Below are positions 55,468 through 64,000 of a DNA stretch of 64,000 bases, one piece after another. Where the stretch lies: positions 330,826,619 through 330,890,618 of the forward strand of contig CM019066.1 in assembly GCA_009667805.1 (NCBI GenBank), read 5' to 3'. How positions within the stretch are numbered: position 1 is the stretch's first letter; the number at the start of each line of letters is the position of its first letter. This DNA is from Leptobrachium leishanense. Taxonomy: Eukaryota; Chordata; Amphibia; Anura; Megophryidae. A model generated the notes under the pieces. The model was not told the DNA's origin. It saw only the letters and a list, made by a program, of their open reading frames with translations, and did not search any database. Both the position numbers and the translations under genes were made by a program.

Positions 55468-55971
55468 CAAATGTGGTGTAACAGCTTAGGTATATACAAA
55501 TTAACCTTAGATTTCCCAGGTCGTTCTTCCCAAACGTCCAAGTACAGCAATCAATGTAAAACAGAAATTGGGATGTCTAAGGAATAATGACACAGAAATA
55601 CAATCATCGTGCATTACATCGACATTATAAAGTGAATTGCCCCCTTTTTTTTGGCCGCACTCACAAGATGCCAAAACTTTAAAGCATGTACAATATAAGA
55701 ATATACTCGCTGTTACCCCGGGGTAACAGCGAGTATATTCTTATACATGCTTTAAAGTTTTGGCATCTTGTGAGTGCGACCAAAAAAAAGGGGGCAATTC
55801 ACTTTTTAATGTCGATTGAATGCACGATGATTGTATTTCTGTGTCATTATTCCTTAGACATCCCAATTTCTGTTTTACATTGATTGCTGTACTTGGACGT
55901 TTGGGAAGAACGACCTGGGAAATCTAAGGTTAATTTGTATATACCTAAGCTGTTACACCACATTTGTGTTG
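55468..55971. repeat. Inverted pair of PLE terminal repeats, 252-bp arms
   Basis: Centre TTACCCC|GGGGTAA between 55719 and 55720. The left arm (55468-55719) starts AACACAAATGTGGTGTAACA; the right arm (55720-55971) ends TGTTACACCACATTTGTGTT. Small differences include ATTATAAAG versus CTTTTTAAT, TTGGCCGC versus GCGACCAA, and an extra CAA in ACAATATAAG. Confidence 0.95.
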
Positions 55972-55986
55972 CCCCGACTTCCTACT

Positions 55987-56936
55987 AGAAGATGTGCCAC
56001 ATGTGACTGATACCAGAACATGAAGTAACTATCTTCTACTCAGTCCTGGTTCTCACCCCGTCTCTGTACGTAGCTGACAGCTTTTTGGGTGATTGGAATC
56101 CACCTTTTGGAAGGCTGAATCAGCCCTCTGGGAAACCCACCGAGGGTAAGGTGGCAAACTCAGACTTCCGTGACCTTTAAAAACGTATTAAATAGTAATG
56201 ATAGCTAAAGTGACCTGTCAAGTGTCAATAAATCCTTGCTGCCTCTCCATTGGGAATGTCCAGAAATGTTTACTTATTGCGAATGACTGCTCGAAGTACA
56301 GGAGGTTACTTTGATGGAGGAAATGGGTTGAATCTCTCAAACAAATACTGTTCTTCCTCTTCTCTCTGAGTACTCTGATGATCAGGTTAGTGAGTGTGGC
56401 TTGAGGGGAACTTCCATACCAGCTCTCTATGTATCTTCTCTATCTTTTTTTTATCTCTTTTGAAATGTATGTTTCCTAACCAACAGGAAATCTCCTTTCC
56501 ATTGATGGTGTTGATTCATATTGTCTACTATAAGATTTGATACTTTTGTACATATTTACCTTACAGCAATCCTTAGTGTTCCACCCCCATTCCCTCCCTC
56601 TGTTGCCCCTCTTTTATCTATTATAAAGCTTAGATTTCGCTAATAATGTATTTACAACAAAACCAGTAGCTCCTCACAGGTGAGATATAACAACCAGTGT
56701 ATAAACGTGAGGGTGCCATTCCCTAATAGACGAAAAGACGCCAACAAGCACAAATAGGCTGAGATCTTGTGAGTATCTGCTCTGCTAATCGCAAAGGACA
56801 ACATTGGCAAAGGCAGGGGCACTGGCTGATGTTCCCCCAAGAGATTAGCCATGCTGAAAACTACAACTTGATTTGCCCATTTCAGTTGAGTCTCACTTGT
56901 TGACACCTACTCAGCTGGAGGCAAACAGCAATCAGA
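55987..56936. other. Sequence without recognised feature
   Basis: No gene or repeat recognised. Contains ordinary AT-rich DNA and T-rich patches. Confidence 0.45.
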
Positions 56937-57147
56937 GGGCAATATTCCATAGTGAACTTTAACGTTAGCATTCAGATGTGTAAGTGCTCGCACCAGGGTA
57001 AGTGACTTTATCGCATGCCCCCCATAGTACATCCCTAACGCTAAACCTGTAAGAAATCACTTAGCGCATTAGTGGTTGCGCTAGTTTCTGTGAGCTTACT
57101 GTACTTTGTGGTAACAACTATACCAGGCTCCAGTGTCATTTCCAAGT

Positions 57148-57365
57148 GGCATTCTTAAGTGGACGTTCAGAGTTGATTCCTGGAGTTCAGTGGCATCCTA
57201 AGTGGACGTTCAGAGTTGATTCCTGGAGTTCAGTGGCATCCTAAGTGGACGTTCAGAGTTGATTCCAGGAGTTCAGTGGCATCCTAAGTGGACGTTCAGA
57301 GTGGATTCCTGGAGTTCAGTGGCATCCTAAGTGGACGTTCAGAGTTGATTCCTGGAGTTGCGGGA
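57148..57365. repeat. 43-bp tandem repeats at the 5' end of L2, 5 copies
   Basis: AAGTGGACGTTCAGAGTTGA, TTCCTGGAGTTCAGTGGCAT, CCT; copies start near 57157, 57200, 57243, 57286 and 57329. They lie upstream of the first ORF2 codons and downstream of the target duplication, so they belong to the LINE 5' untranslated region. Confidence 0.93.
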
Positions 57366-57429
57366 CTGGAGGAAGGAACTGCAAAACTGCAAGGTCCACT
57401 TTTTACTCTGGTAAACTCACGTCTATATC

Positions 57430-60400
57430 ATGCTTTCTCTCACGCTTCTGCTCTTTACTTCTACCTTTCTCCTTAAATGGAACTCCTGCCCCTCTACCAC
57501 CGACCCCTACACTATCTGCATCTCTCCCTCCCTCCTCTCATCCCATATGATGGCCTCGCATGAGCTCCTTTGTTTCCTCAGAACATGGTCTCCCTCTAAC
57601 TCTCGTGCTGCCTCCCACTCCCACAAATCCCATTCCCACCTTCTCTTTCTCACCCTCCTGCTGTTACTCTATTCAGGTGACATATCCCCTAACCCTGTCC
57701 CCACAACACATCCAATACTTCCCTCTCATCCTATCTCCATCGCACATAAATCACCTCCCTGCAAGCCCAGCAACCTCATTCCCATAATCCCTCAGCGCCT
57801 GTCCTCTTTCTCCTGCGCCCTCTGGAACGCTCGCTCTGTGTGCAACAAACTCACAGCCGTCCATGGCCTCTTCCTTTCAAACTCCTTCAACCTCCTAGCT
57901 TTAGCTGAAACCTGGCTAACTCCCTCTGACACGGCCTCCGTTGCTGCTCTCTCACATGGCGGTCTACACTTGAGCCATACCCCCAGACCGGGTGAGAGAA
58001 ATGGTGGCGGGGTCGGATTCCTGCTCTCTCCCACCTGCACCTACCAGCATCTCCCTCCACCCCATCCCTCTCCTTCTCCTCCTTCGAGACACACTGCATC
58101 CGCCTGTTCTCTCCTCTGGCTCTCAGGGTGGCAGTCATCTACCGCCCACGGGACCAACCTCCCAGTTCTTTGACCACTTTGCTACCTGGCTTTCTCACTT
58201 CCTGTCTTCTAATCTTCCATGCCTAATTCTCGGGGACTTCAACATTCCCATTGACGATCCTTCCGCCCCTGCTGCCTCCAAACTTCTTTCACTCACGTCC
58301 TCCCTTGGACTCACACAATCCTCCCTCCTTCCTACCCACCGCGATGGTCACGCTATTGACCTTGTTTTCCAACCTCTGCTCCATTTCTGAGTTCAAATGT
58401 CGCCCTTTCCCCATCTCTGACCACCACCTTCTCTCTTTCAACCTATCTGGACTTCCTAAACACCCTGCTCCCCCACCCCACACTCGCAGAAATCTACATG
58501 CTGTGGACCCCCATCAATTCTCCAACCTACTTCACCACCTCCCTCATACCTCATCCTTCACCTGCCCTGATGCTGCCACTAATCACTACAACACTACGCT
58601 TATCTCTGCTCTAGACACTCTTGCTCCTCTTCGACTCTGTAAGGCCCCACGCCGCCAGCTTCAGCCCTGGCACACCCTCCAGACTCGCTACCTGCAAAGA
58701 TGCTCCCACACCGCAGAGCGTGCCTGGAGGAAATCCCGCTCTGAAGCTGATTTTGTTCACTTCAAGTTTATTCTCCGGTCATACACCTCTGCCTTCCACT
58801 TGGCCAAACAATCCTTCTTCTCATCTCTTATATGTACGCTGTCCTCCAACCCTAAACGGCTCTGGTCCACCTTCAACACCCTCCTCTACCCACCTGCACC
58901 TCCCCCTCAGCTGCCTCCAGCGCTCAAGACCTGGCAGACTACTTCCTCAGTAAAACTCTAACTATCAGAAGCAACATCCCAACACAAGATAGTTATCTGC
59001 CACCTCCACTCCCACAGGTCCCCTCTGCCACCCTCTGCCGCTTCCTCCCAGCCACTGAGGAGGATGTCAATTCCTTATTGTCCTCCTCACATCTCACCAC
59101 GTGCCCGCTCGACCCCATTCCCTCACATCTAATTCCTCCCCTCTCCTCCTCCCTCACCCCTGCTCTCACACAGATCTTCAACCTATCTCTCTCCACTGGC
59201 TCCTTTCCATCCGCCTTCAAACACGCGCTAGTTACCCCTTTACTAAAGAAACCATCCCTAGACCCCAACTCTCCATCCAACTACCGCCCTGTATCCCTGC
59301 TTCCCTTCACATCAAAGCTCTTAGAAAAACTAGTCTTCAACCGCCTCTCCCTCTTCCTGTCGTCCAATTCCCTACTTGACCCCCTGCAATCTGGCTTCCG
59401 TCCCCTACACTCAACTGAAACTGCCCTCACCAAAGTCACCAACGACCTCCTAACTGCTAAAAAACATGGCCACTATTCTATTCTCATCCTGCTTGACCTC
59501 TCGGCTGCTTTTGACACTGTTGACCACCCCCTCCTTCTACAGACCCTCAACTCTCTGGGTCTCGGTGACACTGCACTTGCTTGGGTTGACTCCTATTTAT
59601 CCAACAGGTCCTTCTGTGTGTCCTTTGCTGGTAACTCCTCCTCTTCATTGCCTCTATCTGTTGGTGTATCTCAAGGCTCTGTCCTTGGTCCTCTGCTCTT
59701 TTCCATCTACACCTCCTTCCTGGGCAAAATCATCAACAGCTTTGGCTTTAATTACCACCTCTACGCTGATGACACTCAGATCTACCTCTCTACCCCTGAT
59801 CTCTCTCCCCCTGTCCTTTCAACAGTCAGTGACTGTTTATCTGGCATCTCCTCCTGGATGGCCTCCCACCACCTAAAGATCAACATGTCAAAGACTGAGC
59901 TCCTACTTATTCCTCCCTCCAATGCCTCCCCACCTCCTGACTTCTCTATCACGGTGGAGGGTATCACCATCTCCCCATCAAACCAAGTTCGCTGTCTTGG
60001 AGTTACACTTGACTCTGCTCTTTCCTTCATCCCCCACATCCAGTCTCTTTCCTCCTCCTGCCGATACCAACTGCGTAATATTTCCAGAATTCGGCCATTT
60101 CTTACCGCTGTCACCACAAAACAACTCATACACGCCCTGGTAATCTCCCGACTCGACTATTGCAATAATCTCTTATCTGGCCTCCCTCTGTCCCGCCTCT
60201 CCCCCTACAATCCATCCTGAACGCCTCCGCCAGGCTAATTCACCTCACCCGCCGCTCTGTCTCTGCCGCTCCCCTCTGCGAGTCCCTTCACTGGCTCCCC
60301 ATCCACTGCAGAATTAAGTTCAAAATCCTTATCCTTACCTACAAAACCCTCACTAACTCAGCGCCCCACTACCTGTCCTCACTAATCACCAAATACACCC

Positions 60401-60609
60401 CAGCCCGCTCCCTAAGGTCAAACAGTGACCTGCGCCTAGCTTCTCCCCGCATCACCTCTTCCCATGATAGACTGCAGGATTTCTCACGCGCAGCCCCCAC
60501 TCTCTGGAATGCTCTCCCTCGTACTGTCAGACTTTCCCCTAACTTCTCTTCCTTCAAACACTCCCTGAAAACATTCCTATTTAGGGAAGCCTACCACCCA
60601 ACTCACTGA
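57430..60609 (+). pseudogene. L2-type ORF2: endonuclease and reverse transcriptase, frameshifted
   Basis: A hydrophobic leader is followed by the APE endonuclease: SFSCALWNARSVCNKLTAVH, LLALAETWLTPSDTASVAAL and ERNGGGVGFLLS (to about 58030). The frame shifts, continuing with LILGDFNIPIDDPSAPAASK and HRDGHAIDLVF, and shifts again near 58388 into SDHHLLSFNLSG and the linker (58390-58960). The RT block from 59078 carries [65 protein letters not shown] and catalytic YADDTQIYL (about 59762). A small deletion near 60206 shifts the last 130 codons (SLHWLPIHCRIKFKIL) to a stop at 60607-60609. At least four frame changes make it inactive. Confidence 0.93.
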
Positions 60610-61416
60610 CACAACCATCAATCACTCTCACCTTACAGTCCTCTCCTCCTGTTTCCAACCCCAACCCTCCTAGATTGTGAGTTCCTACGGGAATAGGGCC
60701 CTCATCTCCTCCTGTACTGTTTGTCAAATGTTGTTCAATGTATTGTAACCCTGTCTATACTGTGTTTATTGTACAGCGCTGCGGAATATGCTGGCGCTTT
60801 ATAAATAAAGAATAATAATAATAATACTTTGTGCTCCCCATGTTAAGTATAGGATGTGCAATCAGTAATTAGCGTTTCGATAAGTAAGACATTACAAAGT
60901 CATAGCGCTAATTACCGCAGGGATGTGCAAGCCAAAATTTTAGTGAGTCTTAAAAGATGGTGCTAAATGATTCTGCATTTGCAAAATCATTTAGCATATA
61001 CCTAAACCCCCCAATAAATATGCTACTCCCCTCTCATCCTGCGGTGTGAACGGTGGCCCAATCCGCTGCTTCTTGTCACCGGGAGCAGAGTGAGACTGGG
61101 AACAAATAGTTCCCAGTCTCCCTCTTCGTTCACTCCATGGTGATACGCAATCTCGTGAGAGCAAGGTCGTACAAGGCTTGCAGCCGGAAATGCAAACCTC
61201 CATGGAGTCCAATGGAATCCAGGAGGTGATACTCGCAGCAGTGCGGAAGAGCTATCGTGAGTATCCAGGTGGTTAGCGCTGAGTTTCGGGGCAAGGTGCT
61301 GAGGTAGTGCCTGCCCTGGAATGTCGTGCTAAAATGGAGGCACTATGGGGAAACCTGCAGGTGCAGATTTTCCCTGTTGGCATCCCCAATTTAACACACA
61401 CTAGAGAATAGGGCCC

Positions 61417-63597
61417 ACAGTGGTTTGATGTTCTGGCTTCACCCTCAATAACGTATGACCTCGCTTCCCTATCACGTCTGATTCATAGACTCAGGCTGGA
61501 CCAAATATCATCTCAGCATCACCAGGAAAACAATTAGAAATATGCAAATCATAATTAGATTTATTTATGGATGATCTTTCAGTTAATGACACTTTGATTT
61601 CTGAATTATATCTGGCTCATGCTCAAATCTTGACACTGTTAGAGAATGAGCCAGCTCCAGGGGAAAAGTGGACCTCTAAATTGAATGATCAACACTGATA
61701 TATTCCAAGGACAAATCTTATAATAACAGGACTTATCATTGATAAAAATATTGGTGTGTGTAATATAGCATAGATGCCTTGAGTCCGAAAGAGATGGAGG
61801 CTGTTACAATTTTTTATTGTAATTATTTCACCCAGTATTAATTAAATATTATCTAGTTTGACTCAATATTTAAATAGAAATTAAAATACATCTTTATATG
61901 GCTCTAGTCATAATTTAGGGGTAACATAACCAAATAGGATCCCTAGTGGCCTAGTGGATACAGTCATAACTAACTAATTAAACATAGACATAGCGTGCGT
62001 CTTACCAGTTAATTCTGGCTGCTCTTGATGGACCACCTGGGGTCCTTGTTGCGGTCTTTATACTCATACAAAGTCTGCCACAGTAGAAGGGAAAAGGTCC
62101 AGCTTCCTGTATAACCATGGACCACCAAGTTAATGGATTTACCTTTTTTATTTTTTGAGGTTTAATTATACATAGTATATAAGCCAGTATAAGCCAGAAA
62201 GATTTTTTATTCCTATGTAACTCAATAACTATTTTTTTTTATCACGGATGTCCTTGTGGACCCATATCAGTCATCTTTAATATTTTTATATCTCACGGCT
62301 TTTCTGGGTTTAATAGCCAGTCGACTTAATGATTAACAATCAATTATACTCTTTCATTTCTAGATTTCGCAGATGGCTATTTTCTGCAGCTTATGTACAA
62401 AGTGTATCCGATGGTGGTGCAATTGCATAGCTCTTAAAGTATTCATTTATTAAAATATAAATAGTAGTTTCCTGGCAGAAAAATAAAGCCAAGAATTTTT
62501 CATTATATTTGAGCTATTAATGTATTGTTGGAAATCTAGCGGCGCTAAAGAAAAATGTTAACAGGGTGTTTGACTATAACAGTTATTCAAATTAAACACA
62601 AAAATACTGATTTACCGGTTCTTTATTTGCTCCTATATAATTTATTACAGATAATGACTGTAACAAATATATTACTGGTTTAACTTCGATCATTAGGAAT
62701 GTACTTCTACACCATTGTGACATTAGAACAGCACGACCTGCTATTTGAGCATTGTCCTTCCTTTACCTGGTACCTTTGACCTACATTCTCAGAAAATTAC
62801 TGACCATGATAATGCACTGTTAAATTATAAGCATAAACAAACAAAATCAATATTCCTATTATAATTACCATAAATGGAATTTCAATAAACTGTTTTCTTC
62901 CCATACAGCAAACAAGGCAATAGCTGCGCGTAACACTGATCAGTGGAGATCTCAACAAAATCAAATATAAGTCTGTGTTAGTCTTAAGAGAAATCTGCCT
63001 TTCTTTTGTTAGCCAGATTTTTTTATTAGATTTCAAAGAACTTATAACCAATCAACATACAGATACATTTCTATGTCAGAGTTTAACCAACACGGTTTAA
63101 CAAGATTACTAAATATGATTCAGAGATGTTTTTTTTCTAGCTTACAATGCCCGCAAACCCTTTCCTGCACAAACAGGAAATCGGCTATACACAGGCCATA
63201 TCCTATGTAAGAAAAGACTGTTTAGCTACAGAAATGACACATATAAAGGAAGGGGGGAAACCACAGCCCTGCATTAGAGCAAGCTTCTATATAAATCATT
63301 ATTGAATCATAGAATATTTATATATTGATACAGAAAATTAAAAATATCTATCCATTATCTTTTAATCATCTCTTTGATCACATATACAATCGTAATCACT
63401 AAAATGGATAAAACAAAACTAGGCAATTAAACTAATTATACCTGGGGCTACAGTGTCATAGCCTAAAACCTTTAGATCATTCTAGATGCTCAGAGGGAAA
63501 GAAAAAAATCTGGTAATTACTCCTAAAATATCTCACTACCTTTACGATGTACGAAAGGGATTCTCCAAGGAGGCCCTTTATGAGCATAAAATACACT
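61417..63597. other. AT-rich DNA without recognised feature
   Basis: 2.2 kb with no transposon ends, RNA motif or convincing frame. The only longer frame (62797-63051, minus) is hydrophobic and unsupported. Confidence 0.5.
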
Positions 63598-63599
63598 TA

Positions 63600-64000
63600 C
63601 AGTTGTGTTCAAAATTATTCAACCCCCAATGCTGTAAAGGGTTTTAGGGAATTTAGTGTACATTTGTAATTGTATTCAGAATGAAATCCTACAAGGACTT
63701 TTTAAAGAACCATATGCAACTAAAATGACATCAATTGGTTTTGTAATGCAGTAGTAAATGTTTCTTTTGTGAATTCTTCATTGAAACAATTATTCAACAC
63801 CTTAAAGACTACCACTCTGAAGAACAGAGGTTCATTCAAGTGTTTTCAATCAGGTATTGAAAACACCTGTGGAATGTCACAGAGCAGCAATAAAGCATAA
63901 TAAGCACCAATTAGGCAGCTTTAAAATGACTATGATACTCAGCTCCTTCTAGACATTTACTGGTGTGGTTACAAACATGGTGAAGTCAAGAGAATGGTCC
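63600..64000 (+). mobile_element. Tc1-type transposon, left end (runs off window)
   Basis: TA at 63598-63599 then CAGTTGTGTTCAAAATTATT, a typical Tc1 terminus. About 380 bp further an ATG opens the transposase. A different family from the element at 5075. Confidence 0.85.
63978..64000 (+). CDS. Tc1-type transposase, first codons only
   Basis: ATG at 63978 gives MVKSREW, a start resembling Tc1 N-termini, in the right place relative to the terminus. Only seven complete codons lie in the window, so nothing can be said about integrity. Confidence 0.55.

Larger units (their letters stand above)
51907..55971 (-). mobile_element. Penelope-like element (PLE) with 15-bp duplication
   Basis: CCCCGACTTCCTACT is repeated exactly at 51892-51906 and 55972-55986, so the 4,065 bp between is one insertion. 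On the minus strand it contains an inverted pair of terminal repeats, a protein with RT and GIY-YIG domains, a hammerhead-like motif, and at the 3' end (51907-52070) a third, partial copy of the terminal repeat. RT plus GIY-YIG and repeated, partly inverted pLTRs are the hallmarks of PLEs. Confidence 0.93.
57121..60824 (+). mobile_element. L2 LINE, near full length
   Basis: TACTTTGTG occurs at 57112-57120 and 60825-60833, a 9-bp target duplication. It begins with a 43-bp tandem array (57148-57365), then ORF2 with endonuclease and RT. It ends with ACAGCGCTGCGGAATATGCT, GGCGCTTTATAAATAAAG and an (ATA)n tail, typical of L2. Same family as the fragment at 8197-9048, in opposite orientation. Confidence 0.92.
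56937..61416. mobile_element. Harbinger-type MITE split by an L2 LINE
   Basis: Left GGGCAATATTCCATAG...TTTAACGTTAGCATT and right CTAGAGAATAGGGCCC resemble the ends of the MITE at 31733-35756. After removing 57121-60824 and one TACTTTGTG, about 0.77 kb remains. Shared internal blocks: CTCCCCATGTTAAGTATAGG, CAGTCTC.CTCT, CTCCATGGAGTCC, GGGGAAACCTGCAGGTGCAG. Flanking AGA/ACA is only weakly TWA-like. Confidence 0.6.

Noticed and set aside
62797..63051. 84-codon hydrophobic minus-strand frame
   Set aside because: AT-rich composition alone explains the hydrophobic residues; no signal, homology or context supports it.

Overview
The window looks like a repeat-dense stretch of vertebrate nuclear DNA, most likely from an anuran amphibian. 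I infer this from the mix of elements: Tx1-like L1, L2 and Penelope-like (PLE) retroelements, Tc1/mariner, several hAT families, PIF/Harbinger and TTAA-target (piggyBac-type) elements, a Helitron-like element and one tRNA-derived SINE family. Base composition is mostly AT-rich, with abrupt GC-rich islands that coincide with transposons. I see no convincing host protein-coding exon; the species cannot be named from the sequence alone. Coding potential belongs to transposable elements, and nearly all of it is broken.

Layout. 1-4050: two hAT elements (one cut by the window start, one a long foldback), two small hAT-type MITEs and a 38-bp minisatellite. 4156-6717: SINE tail, a TTAA element built of consecutive hairpins, a PLE-like relic with a hammerhead-like motif, and a full-length dead Tc1 element. 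6718-10650: single-copy DNA, a SINE split by a 3' L2 fragment, and a short hAT element with intact 8-bp duplication. 11518-14517: a 3-kb non-autonomous hAT with tandem repeats and a hairpin. 14526-22369: decayed PLE, Harbinger, Tc1 and SINE pieces in otherwise plain sequence. 22370-27694: a 5.3-kb Helitron-like element (A|TC...hairpin...CTAG|T) made of a 216-bp hairpin satellite, a perfect 219-bp palindrome, further inverted repeats and a 2.4-kb 19-bp minisatellite. 27842-31730: several TTAA elements and a SINE.

31733-35756: a Harbinger-type MITE split by a 3.3-kb hAT that still encodes the C-terminal part of its transposase. 36579-48197: an 11.6-kb nest. A hAT element was entered by a Tx1-like L1 LINE, which was then entered by a TTAA multi-hairpin element inside the reverse transcriptase and by a second hAT-type element next to ORF1; target duplications support most layers. 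48591-49321: a Harbinger MITE. 50611-51542: two SINEs and a MITE. 51907-55971: a PLE with 15-bp target duplication, a GIY-YIG/RT protein, a hammerhead-like motif and an inverted pair of terminal repeats. 56937-61416: a Harbinger-type MITE split by a nearly complete L2 LINE with 43-bp repeats at its 5' end. 61417-63599 is unannotated AT-rich DNA. A Tc1-type element begins at 63600 and runs off the window.

The genes do not form a pathway. The common thread is invasion and re-invasion, which gives a relative order of events, and an unusual load of hairpins, palindromes and tandem arrays carried inside the DNA transposons.
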